DNA from: Oscillospiraceae bacterium
GTDB lineage: Bacteria; Bacillota; Clostridia; Oscillospirales; Ruminococcaceae
Assembly: GCA_016298065.1 (NCBI GenBank)
Contig: JAEDDN010000008.1
Location: 1-42,368, forward strand
Direction of reading: 5' to 3'
Length of the DNA: 42,368 nucleotides
Position numbers and translations under genes: made by a program. The notes under the pieces are model-generated. The model saw only the letters and a list, made by a program, of their open reading frames with translations. It did no database searches and was not told the origin of the DNA. Each line of letters begins with the position of its first letter. The stretch's first letter is position 1. Below, in pieces: positions 1 to 7,371 of this stretch.

Positions 1-215
1 CATCAAGCAGCTCAACTGCACCGAGCAGCTCATCATCAAGCAGCTCAACTGCACCAAGCAGTTCATCATCAAGCAGCTCAACTGCACCGAGCAGCTCATC
101 ATCAAGCAGCTCAACTGCACCGAGTAGCTCATCATCAAGCAGCTCAACTGCACCGAGCAGCTCATCATCAAGCAGCTCAACTGCACCGAGTAGCTCATCA
201 TCAAGCAGTTCATCA
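1..215 (+). repeat. 33-bp coding tandem repeat (Ser-rich linker)
   Basis: Six Thr-Ala-Pro boxes end at bases 23, 56, 89, 122, 155 and 188, exactly 33 bp apart. Each unit encodes eight Ser followed by Thr-Ala-Pro, with only silent or near-silent changes (AGC/AGT, CCG/CCA). The array continues beyond the left edge, so the copy number is unknown. A final unit degenerates into a Ser/Gly/Asn/Thr stretch. Confidence 0.95.
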
Positions 216-1217
216 GGCTCAAACAGCGGTACAACCACTACAACTACTACAAATACCTTCTCATTGGGCACAAACAGCTTGACAAAGGGCACATATACTT
301 CAAAGATTACCTCCGGCAGATTTACAATCAACGCTTCTTCATCAAAATATGTTGAAGTACAAACAGCAACTACAACCGTTAACTCAACCTCTTATACCAA
401 GAGAATTAAGATGAACGGCGCAGGTAACGCTTCGGGCAGAACAATTTCGTTTACTACAAACGGTCCTGCAACAATTAAGATTTTAGCTTCATCAACCAGT
501 ATTTTTTCCAGAACAATCAACGTTGCTAAGAGCAGTTACGGCGGAGCTTCTGCAGGTACCATAACAGTAACAGGTACAGCCTCTGTTCAGAGCATAAGCT
601 TATCATCAGCAGGTACTTACTATGTTTACTCAACAAACAGCGGTATCTATGTATACGATATAATCGTAAGCGAGCAGGTTACCGGCACCAATACAAACAC
701 AGGTTCTAATACTTCATCATCAAGCAGCTCATCGTCAAGCTCATCAAATAACTCGTCAACAAGCACAGCTTCATTAGTTGACGGCGGCGTTTATGTAATC
801 AAAAACGTAAACAGCGGTAAAGTACTTGATGTTGCAAACGGCTTAAATGTAAACGGCGCTAACGTACAACAATGGTCGCTTAACGGATATGACGCACAAC
901 ACTGGAAGATAGTATCAAAGGGCAACGGCTATTATGTTCTCTACGCAGTATGCACAAGCAACACTAAGGTTTTAGATGTTCCATGCGGAAACACTACAGT
1001 TGCTTCAAATATGCAGCTTTGGGAAGCTAACGGCGATGACGCTCAGGTATTCTACCTAAAGGCAAATACCGACGGAAGCTATGCTATACTTCCTAAGCTC
1101 AACACAAGTATGTGCGTAGGCGTTGCAGAAAGCGCTAAAACAGACGGAGCTAACGTTGCGCTTTACAGTTACACAGGTGCGGCTTCTCAGAATTGGACCT
1201 TTGAAAAGGTTGGCTAA
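1..1217 (+). CDS. Secreted carbohydrate-active protein, 5'-truncated, Ser-rich linkers plus ricin-type lectin domain
   Basis: The reading frame is open from base 3 to the stop at 1215-1217, so the gene begins outside the window; 404 residues are visible. In order they are: a Ser-rich linker of about 75 residues built from an 11-residue repeat ending in Thr-Ala-Pro; a beta-rich module of about 135 residues (roughly 255-690) that resembles accessory beta-sandwich domains next to pectate lyase modules (family not identified); a second Ser/Asn linker (about 695-765); and a C-terminal ricin B/CBM13-like trefoil with QxW-type motifs (QQW, QHW, QLW, QNW). The family logic is that the missing N-terminus holds a signal peptide and a catalytic module, and the visible part binds polysaccharide. 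The neighbouring rhamnogalacturonan lyase suggests pectin as substrate, which is inference. No dockerin or LPXTG signal follows. The TTG at 264 is internal and not a start. Confidence 0.8.
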   Translation, partial: SSSSTAPSSSSSSSSTAPSSSSSSSSTAPSSSSSSSSTAPSSSSSSSSTAPSSSSSSSSTAPSSSSSSSSSGSNSGTTTTTTTNTFSLGTNSLTKGTYTSKITSGRFTINASSSKYVEVQTATTTVNSTSYTKRIKMNGAGNASGRTISFTTNGPATIKILASSTSIFSRTINVAKSSYGGASAGTITVTGTASVQSISLSSAGTYYVYSTNSGIYVYDIIVSEQVTGTNTNTGSNTSSSSSSSSSSSNNSSTSTASLVDGGVYVIKNVNSGKVLDVANGLNVNGANVQQWSLNGYDAQHWKIVSKGNGYYVLYAVCTSNTKVLDVPCGNTTVASNMQLWEANGDDAQVFYLKANTDGSYAILPKLNTSMCVGVAESAKTDGANVALYSYTGAASQNWTFEKVG

Positions 1218-1242
1218 AGCCATAAACGTTTAGAATAATATA

Positions 1243-1275
1243 AACAGCTTGCATATAATATGCAAGCTGTTTGTT
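1243..1275 (+). terminator. Rho-independent terminator of the lectin-domain gene
   Basis: Near-contiguous 14-bp inverted repeat (arms 1243-1256 and 1258-1271; the AT-rich centre would open as the loop) followed by TTTGTTTGCTT, starting 26 bp after the stop codon. Confidence 0.75.
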
Positions 1276-1295
1276 TGCTTAACTTATATAAAGCT

Positions 1296-1302
1296 AAAGG
1301 AG
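1296..1302 (+). promoter_or_regulatory. Ribosome binding site setting the lyase start at 1309
   Basis: AAAGGAG lies 6 bp before ATG 1309. The frame is open further upstream (to 1249), but that extension runs through the preceding terminator hairpin and would spoil the signal peptide. Confidence 0.85.
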
Positions 1303-1308
1303 AACACA

Positions 1309-3786
1309 ATGTTTTTTAAGGCAAGACGAATTGTCGCACTTATAACGGCGCTTTGTATCTTGACAGCGTTTGGTGCGAATTTCCGAGACACAAAATCAGA
1401 CAGCGTCTATGCGCTTTACGGCACGGGGGCAAACATAGTAGAATCGCTGGACAGAGGCATCACTGCCATAAATACGGGCAGTGGTATGCTTGTAAGCTGG
1501 CGCTTTTTGGCAAGCGATAACGACGCTGTAACATTTAAGCTATATAGAAACAATACCCTCATTTACACAAGCGGTGAGGATATGGCAACCTGTTATCTTG
1601 ATAAGGGCGGAAATGCAAGCTCAAGCTATCGTGTTGACACCGTTTTAAACGGCAGGGTTATTTCAAAAAGCGAGTGTACGCTTAAATCTTTGGACAGTTA
1701 TTTTGATCTTGAGCTTGACGTACCCACCTCGAATAATTGTACCTACAGCCCAAACGACTGCTCTGTAGGCGACGTTGACGGCGACGGAGTTTATGAGCTT
1801 TTTGTTAAGTGGGACCCGTCAAACTCAAAAGATAATTCACAGTCGGGAGTGACCGACAACGTGTATATCGATTGTTACAAGCTTGACGGCACAAAGCTTT
1901 GGAGAATAGACTTAGGCATAAATATTCGTGCAGGAGCTCATTATACGCAGTTTTTGGTAGCGGATTTTGACTGTGACGGATACGCCGAGATGACCTGTAA
2001 AACCGCCGACGGTACTGTTGACGGTAAGGGCAACGTGATAGGCGACGCTACAAAGGATTACCGAAATTCGTCGGGCTATATTTTAAGCGGTAAGGAATAT
2101 TATACCCTTTTTGACGGACGTACCGGTAAAGCGCTTGACACGGTAGAATATAAATATCCCAGAGGAACGGTATCTAAGTGGGGCGACAGCTACGGAAACA
2201 GGGTAGACAGATTTTTGGGTGCAGTAGTATATCTTGACGGGGTACATCCCAGCGCAGTTACCGTAAGAGGCTATTATACGAGAATGACCGCTTGCGCTTA
2301 TGACGTGGTGAATAAAAAGTTAGTGGAGCGCTGGGGCTTTGACACAGGCAATAACTCCTCTGCACTGGGCTACGGCGACGGAAACCACAACTGTATGGCG
2401 GCTGATGTTGATAACGACGGTAAACAGGAACTTATTTTAGGCGCAGTTTGTCTTGACGACGACGGCTCGGTATTGTGGTGCACTAATTTAGGTCACGGCG
2501 ACGCCTTACATATAGGCGATTTCCTGCCCGACAGAAACGGACTTGAGGTATGGGTTTGCCACGAAGAAGCAAATTACGGCGCATCTCTTTTAGACGGTGC
2601 AACAGGAGATATAATTTTCCATTATGACAGCACCAGAGATACAGGCAGGTGTTGCGCCGATAACATCTGGGCAGGAAATTACGGCGCAGAGTTTTGGAGT
2701 ACGGCCACAAGCGATGTTTATAACGGCTCAGGCAGTTCGATTGCTACAAATCGTCCTGCAGTAAACTTCCTTATTTATTGGGACGGCGACTTGGAAAGAG
2801 AGCTTTTGGACGATATAAAAATCACAAAGTATAAATCAGTAAGCAGTGTTTCCACGCTTCTTACCGCAAGCGGTTGCGCCTCCTGTAATTCTACTAAGGC
2901 GACCCCTTGTCTGTCGGCCGATTTATTCGGCGACTGGCGTGAGGAGCTTGTGTTGAGAACAGAGGATAACACAAAGCTTAGAATATACTGCACCACCTAT
3001 ACGACCGATTACAGAATAACCACGCTTATGCAGGACGTTCAGTATCGTACGCAGGTTGCAGGTCAAAATGTAGCCTACAATCAGCCTCCGCATGTAAGCT
3101 ATTATTTGGGCTCGGATTATTCCCTGCCCGACAGACCGAATGTATCGTATAATAACTTGTCTCTCATAAGTACATCGGCGGATTATTCATTGCTCGAAAC
3201 AGCACTTTCAAATGCAGAAAGTTATCTGCAGGGCGATTACACTAAAAAAAGCCTTGCCTCTTTAAAAGCGGCAGTTCTTGCGGCAGGTTATGTGATAAAC
3301 AGCGGTACGAAAACCCAAAGCATTATAGACAATATAACCGAAAGCATAAATAATGCTGTTTTGGCGCTTAAGCCAAGTGTACAGATATATGCCGATCTTA
3401 ACTTGGCAATATCTGCCGCCGAAAGCTATTCGGAAGCTAAGTATACAAAAGAAAGCTACGCAAGACTTAAAACGGCAGTGTCGGCAGGCAGAATGGTTAT
3501 AGACTTAAATATTAAAACTCCCGGCACAATAGATAACATAACCTTGCAGATAAATAATGCCGTGAGCTCTCTTAAATCTAATCTTCAGGCAAGCTATGAA
3601 GCTTTGCAAAGCTCTATAGATGAGGCGTACACTTATATAAATTCGTCTGATTATACTCCTTCTTCGCTTAGTGCGCTCAAAGCGGCAGTATCGGCAGGCG
3701 AAATGCTCATAGAAAATAACACCAAAAGCATATCAATAATAAATGCTATCAAAAATCAAATCGACAATGAGATAAGTAAGCTTTAA
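1309..3786 (+). CDS. Rhamnogalacturonan lyase, polysaccharide lyase family 11, with three C-terminal helical repeats
   Basis: An 825-residue secreted enzyme. It would cleave the rhamnose-galacturonate backbone of rhamnogalacturonan I by beta-elimination (PL11, YesW/YesX type), outside the cell. Residues 1-35 form a signal peptide with a lysine/arginine start and hydrophobic core. Residues about 40-140 form a fibronectin-like N-domain. The beta-propeller follows to about 615, with Ca-binding loops such as DVDGDGVYELF, DFDCDGYAEM and DVDNDGKQELI and the PL11-typical NIRAGAHYTQFLVADFD stretch. Residues about 624-825 are three tandem repeats of 67-68 residues (bases about 3178-3378, 3379-3582, 3583-3786), each with YxxLxxAIxxAESY...YTxxSLxxLKxAVxAG spacing, like FIVAR modules of clostridial surface enzymes. 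These repeats make it longer than the usual roughly 600-residue bacterial enzyme. It sits 31 bp after a terminator, so it probably has its own transcript. Confidence 0.92.
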   Translation: MFFKARRIVALITALCILTAFGANFRDTKSDSVYALYGTGANIVESLDRGITAINTGSGMLVSWRFLASDNDAVTFKLYRNNTLIYTSGEDMATCYLDKGGNASSSYRVDTVLNGRVISKSECTLKSLDSYFDLELDVPTSNNCTYSPNDCSVGDVDGDGVYELFVKWDPSNSKDNSQSGVTDNVYIDCYKLDGTKLWRIDLGINIRAGAHYTQFLVADFDCDGYAEMTCKTADGTVDGKGNVIGDATKDYRNSSGYILSGKEYYTLFDGRTGKALDTVEYKYPRGTVSKWGDSYGNRVDRFLGAVVYLDGVHPSAVTVRGYYTRMTACAYDVVNKKLVERWGFDTGNNSSALGYGDGNHNCMAADVDNDGKQELILGAVCLDDDGSVLWCTNLGHGDALHIGDFLPDRNGLEVWVCHEEANYGASLLDGATGDIIFHYDSTRDTGRCCADNIWAGNYGAEFWSTATSDVYNGSGSSIATNRPAVNFLIYWDGDLERELLDDIKITKYKSVSSVSTLLTASGCASCNSTKATPCLSADLFGDWREELVLRTEDNTKLRIYCTTYTTDYRITTLMQDVQYRTQVAGQNVAYNQPPHVSYYLGSDYSLPDRPNVSYNNLSLISTSADYSLLETALSNAESYLQGDYTKKSLASLKAAVLAAGYVINSGTKTQSIIDNITESINNAVLALKPSVQIYADLNLAISAAESYSEAKYTKESYARLKTAVSAGRMVIDLNIKTPGTIDNITLQINNAVSSLKSNLQASYEALQSSIDEAYTYINSSDYTPSSLSALKAAVSAGEMLIENNTKSISIINAIKNQIDNEISKL

Positions 3787-3804
3787 AAGAAAACCATAAA
3801 AAAT

Positions 3805-3845
3805 ACGCCCTGCAAAGCAGTTTTTGTTATGCAGGGCGTTTATTA
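3805..3845 (+). terminator. Rho-independent terminator after the lyase
   Basis: ACGCCCTGCA (3805-3814) pairs with TGCAGGGCGT (3830-3839), followed by TTTATTATT. Confidence 0.85.
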
Positions 3846-4045
3846 TTGCTTAGTTATTACTATTAGTATAAAAACATACGGCAAAAATAAGTATTTATAA
3901 GGCTTGATGGTCATATATAAAAATAAAATGGCATAGTAAAAACAAACAAATTTTCTTTTTTTGAGAAATCACCTTTAATTTATATAAATAATATGGTATA
4001 CTTTTGTTAGAATAATAAATACACATAAGAAAGCTGTGAATTATT

Positions 4046-4624
4046 ATGTTAAACGAAAAAGCAAAACTCATATACGATTATATCGTAGACAGAATTTCAA
4101 ATGATATTTCGCCTACGGTCAGAGAGATTTGCAGTGATTTAAAGATAAAATCCACCTCTACGGTACACAGATATATTAACGAGCTTTGCCAAGAGGGGCT
4201 TATCGTTAAAAGCAATAACCACAATCGTTCGATACAGCTTCCGAATGCTACCGCCGCAAGAGTACCGCTTGTAGGAAATGTTGCGGCAGGCAGACCTATT
4301 ACGGCTGTGGAATATATAGAAGGGTATATCCCCGTAAACCTTGACGGCGACAGCGCAAATGAGGTTTTTGCGCTTAGAATACAAGGCGACAGTATGATAA
4401 ACGCCGGCATTTTAAACGAGGATATTGTCATAGTGAAAAAAGCTTCTACTGCGTCAAACGGCGAAATAGTTGTTGCGCTTATTGACGACGAAGCAACTGC
4501 AAAGCGCTTTTATAAAGAGGACGGACATATACGCTTGCAACCGGAAAACGACGACTACGAGCCGATTATTGTAGACGACGTTTTAATACTTGGTAAGGTT
4601 ATTGCGTCTATGAGATATTATTAA
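4046..4624 (+). CDS. lexA: LexA repressor (SOS regulator, self-cleaving)
   Basis: 192 residues. LexA represses DNA-damage genes and is inactivated by RecA-stimulated self-cleavage. Residues 1-65 are the winged helix with the LexA-typical SPTVREI and STSTVHRYI helices. The cleavage bond is Ala81-Gly82, inside VPLVGNVAAG. The catalytic Ser is Ser116 in GDSM and the Lys is Lys153 in TAKRFYK. It is slightly shorter than the roughly 200-residue norm but complete. The ribosome binding site is weak (AAGAAAG at 4027-4033). No canonical GAAC-N4-GTTC SOS box is evident in 3850-4045, so autoregulation could not be shown. It is monocistronic, bounded by terminators on both sides. Confidence 0.95.
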   Translation: MLNEKAKLIYDYIVDRISNDISPTVREICSDLKIKSTSTVHRYINELCQEGLIVKSNNHNRSIQLPNATAARVPLVGNVAAGRPITAVEYIEGYIPVNLDGDSANEVFALRIQGDSMINAGILNEDIVIVKKASTASNGEIVVALIDDEATAKRFYKEDGHIRLQPENDDYEPIIVDDVLILGKVIASMRYY

Positions 4625-4644
4625 ATTAAAGTTTAGGATTTAAA

Positions 4645-4680
4645 AAACGAGGCGGGGAAAATACCGCCCGTTTCGTTTCT
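4645..4680 (+). terminator. Terminator after lexA
   Basis: AAACG-A-GGCGG (4645-4655, one bulged A) pairs with CCGCC-CGTTT (4664-4673), followed by CGTTTCTT. The tail is short of pure T but the stem is GC-rich. Confidence 0.65.
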
Positions 4681-4721
4681 TATTATATATCTATTGTCAG
4701 AAGCAGGTGACGATTTAGCTT

Positions 4722-5189
4722 ATGGAGTTTAAATATCTGCCTAAAAGAGTTATGGTGATTTGGGAGCTTATAACGCTTATTTTGTGCGGCTCACTTATAT
4801 GTCTCGGCGCATTTTTGATTGCAAAAGATACATTCTTGTGGTACGCTGTTTTGTGGCTTTTAGGGGCATTTAGCATATTTATGGTGTTTTTTTATGTGCC
4901 GATTTATTATGTAAACTATTGCTATGCGATAAACGAAACTCACGTTATACTAACGCATGGAGTGCTTTATAACCGTGTACATCACCTGAAAATAGACAAA
5001 ATTTCATATGTTAGCGTGTACAAAACTCCGCTGGCGAGGCTTTTGGGGTTAAGGACGGTTATTATATCTGCTCCGGGCAGTCAGATGAGGCTTTTGTTTA
5101 TAAAGAGCGCTGACGCAAAAGAGCTTAGTAAGAGGCTGTCGCCGGGAAGAAAATTTTTGTTTGACGAAGATTCATCAGAGGTAATGTAA
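4722..5189 (+). CDS. PH domain-containing membrane protein (YdbS-like)
   Basis: 155 residues: two hydrophobic helices (about 12-34 and 38-62), then a bacterial PH (bPH2/DUF304) domain at about 67-140 with the family's ITHGVL-like strand, a RVHHLKIDKISYVSV stretch and LGLRTVII. In Bacillus this family (YdbS) acts with YdbT; the pair has been linked to bacteriocin resistance, but the mechanism is unknown. The stop overlaps the start of the next gene by one base (TAATG), so the two are translationally coupled. The start ATG follows AGGTGA about 11 bp upstream. Confidence 0.85.
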   Translation: MEFKYLPKRVMVIWELITLILCGSLICLGAFLIAKDTFLWYAVLWLLGAFSIFMVFFYVPIYYVNYCYAINETHVILTHGVLYNRVHHLKIDKISYVSVYKTPLARLLGLRTVIISAPGSQMRLLFIKSADAKELSKRLSPGRKFLFDEDSSEVM

Positions 5190-6661
5190 TGAAGCTTTCA
5201 AGGTCACATCCTATCAATATTTTTGAAAAGATTTCAAAGTATCTGATACTCCTTTTGTTTCCTATAGTGCGTGCCTTGTGGAATGTTTTTGTCACAAACG
5301 GCGGTTTTTACACCTGGCTTTTGGGCGCATGGCGTGATATTATAATCGTTGTTATCATTTTATTGCTCGGCTTTTATAACTGGTGGGAGTATCGGTTTTG
5401 CTTTGATAAGGACGGTATATATTTTTTTAAAGGGATAATTTTTAAACAGCAAAGATATCTTGCGTACGATAAGATAACGCTTGTGTCGGTGGAGCAAACG
5501 TGGTATTTAAGGCCTATTAAAACAGCAAGGCTTTATGTAGATACCGACAGCGGAAGCACGAGAAACTACGACTTTACTATTACCGTAAACAAGGACACGG
5601 CACAGCGCATTTTACTTAAATTTAAGGAGTATCTTTCCGACGATGCTCAGATAAAGCAAAGCTATACGCCAACTAACTTTTATGTTGCATTATTTTCCCT
5701 TGTAAGCTCAAGCTCGCTTACGGGAGTACTATACTTGGCGGCGTTTGTCTCACAGGCAGGAAACGTCATAGGCAACCGTATGGAGCAGATGATAGTAGAA
5801 GGGGTAACAAAGTTAAGCGCAAGGCTTGCTTTCGGCTTGCCGCCTGCCGCCGCATACTTAGCGTATTTAATTATGCTTTTTTGGTTTATTGACTTTGTGG
5901 CAAAGCTACTTCGCCATTTAAAGTTTAAGGTATACCGCAAGGGCAACAATCTATCGGTAAACACAGGCGTTATAACAAGAAGAACCTTTTCGATAAACAC
6001 CCAAAGGATAAACTACATTACCCTCAGACAATCACTCATTACAAGGGTGCTTGGCTTTACGTCTGCATTTGTTCACTGCACCGGTTACGGCAAGGACAGA
6101 AAGGAATTAAGCGTAATTTTACCCACGGGTGAACAAGATAATATAATTTCAAACTTAAATATCCTCTTGCCCGAAATACCTGTTTTAAAAATGAAGCTTA
6201 AACCGAAAAAGAGAGCATTTTTCAGGTTTATGTGGCCGCCGCTTGCGGTGATAGGTGTGATTTTGGCGGCAAGATTTACCTTAGGCATATTTTTTACCTC
6301 AATACCGTCGATACTAAACCTTATGGCATTCGGTCTTTGCATACCTGTGGTATGGTGGCTGTTTGTAAAGGTTTACGGCTTTTTTTTCAGCGGGATTTCA
6401 GTAGACGACAAGGTGCTTACCCTTAAGCACACAAAGGGCTTTAGGATATTGACCGTAAGCATACCAAAAGAAAAAATCGTTGACATAAGGCTAAGACAAA
6501 CCATACTGCAAGTAAGAAGCAGAGGCGTTGACGTTTGCGTTTACCCGTACGGCGAGAGTAGATTTTCAAGGCAGGTTGTTATGGGGCTTGACATAGACGA
6601 GGTTTTAGAGCTTTTTAACAGCCATGATGGCGGTTATGTAAGCGGCGATAACAAGATATAA
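5189..6661 (+). CDS. PH domain-containing membrane protein, multi-domain (YdbT-like)
   Basis: 490 residues with three bPH2 modules alternating with hydrophobic pairs. Helices lie at about 15-35 and 45-65, then a PH strand set around 72-150. A second hydrophobic block at about 165-245 is followed by PH 2 (VYRKGNNLSVNTGVITRRTF region to about 320). A third block at about 345-395 is followed by PH 3 (to about 480). This is the usual architecture of the YdbT half of the YdbS/YdbT pair. It starts inside the stop of the upstream gene (AATG) and is followed after 13 bp by the DUF6062 gene, so all three are likely one transcript. Function is not known beyond membrane association. Confidence 0.85.
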   Translation: MKLSRSHPINIFEKISKYLILLLFPIVRALWNVFVTNGGFYTWLLGAWRDIIIVVIILLLGFYNWWEYRFCFDKDGIYFFKGIIFKQQRYLAYDKITLVSVEQTWYLRPIKTARLYVDTDSGSTRNYDFTITVNKDTAQRILLKFKEYLSDDAQIKQSYTPTNFYVALFSLVSSSSLTGVLYLAAFVSQAGNVIGNRMEQMIVEGVTKLSARLAFGLPPAAAYLAYLIMLFWFIDFVAKLLRHLKFKVYRKGNNLSVNTGVITRRTFSINTQRINYITLRQSLITRVLGFTSAFVHCTGYGKDRKELSVILPTGEQDNIISNLNILLPEIPVLKMKLKPKKRAFFRFMWPPLAVIGVILAARFTLGIFFTSIPSILNLMAFGLCIPVVWWLFVKVYGFFFSGISVDDKVLTLKHTKGFRILTVSIPKEKIVDIRLRQTILQVRSRGVDVCVYPYGESRFSRQVVMGLDIDEVLELFNSHDGGYVSGDNKI

Positions 6662-6674
6662 ACGGAGAAAGAAA

Positions 6675-7349
6675 ATGAAAGACAGTATATATACAATCCC
6701 CGTAAACGAGGTTTTTGAGGAAAAATGTGGGTGCCCTATATGCAAGATGAGAAACACGCTTGAAACCAGGTGTGTTGATTATATAATGGGGGCGGCGATG
6801 ATGGAGCCCGACGTCAGAATCGAGACTAATAAGCAGGGCTTTTGCAAACCGCATTTTGATATGATGCTTAATAAGAAAAACAGGCTTTCCTTAGCGCTTA
6901 TTTTAGAAAGTCACCTTATAGAGCTTCAAAAGGATATAAAAAACCGCAAAAGCTTATCCAAAAAGGCGAAAAAAGGCGAGGGAGAAACCTGTTTTGTTTG
7001 CGCTCAAATAGACTGGGCGATAAAAAGAATGTTCTCTACAATAATTAAGCTTTATAATAAAGAGGAAGAGTTTAGAGAGCTTTTTGACAGCCAGGAATTT
7101 TTGTGCTTTACGCATTATAAAGAGCTTTGCGCCTTTGCCGAGGAGAATATGCCTAAAAAGCTATCGGGCGATTTTTTAGCTTCGTGCGAAGCACTTTGCA
7201 GTAAAGGGCTTTCAAAAACACAAAACGACATTTCCCATTACTGCAAGATGTTTGATTACAGAAATTCGGGCAAGGACGCCGACTGGGGCGACTCAAAGGA
7301 TTCTATTGAAAGGGCTATTCATTTTCTGACCTCACGAGAGTGTCTATGA
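6675..7349 (+). CDS. DUF6062 family protein, Cys-rich
   Basis: 224 residues, soluble, no signal peptide. It carries CGCPICKM (about residues 16-23) and GFCKPHFDMML (about 55-65) near the N-terminus, then CFVC (about 105-108) and CFTHYKELC (about 145-153). Spacing suggests two Cys/His sites, possibly metal or Fe-S binding, as in the DUF6062 family. Biochemical role is unknown. The start follows CGGAGAAAG with 3-5 bp spacing. Its position between a PH-domain pair and a radical SAM gene may be operon-level only; the gap to the next gene is about 20 bp. Confidence 0.8.
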   Translation: MKDSIYTIPVNEVFEEKCGCPICKMRNTLETRCVDYIMGAAMMEPDVRIETNKQGFCKPHFDMMLNKKNRLSLALILESHLIELQKDIKNRKSLSKKAKKGEGETCFVCAQIDWAIKRMFSTIIKLYNKEEEFRELFDSQEFLCFTHYKELCAFAEENMPKKLSGDFLASCEALCSKGLSKTQNDISHYCKMFDYRNSGKDADWGDSKDSIERAIHFLTSRECL

Positions 7350-7371
7350 TACATAGAAAACGGTGATAATT

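Noticed and set aside
1..215. Could be taken for a CRISPR array (regular 33-bp repeats)
   Set aside because: There are no spacers; units are directly adjacent and keep one open frame encoding a Ser-rich linker.
3850..4045. SOS box upstream of lexA
   Set aside because: I looked for GAAC-N4-GTTC and close variants and saw none.
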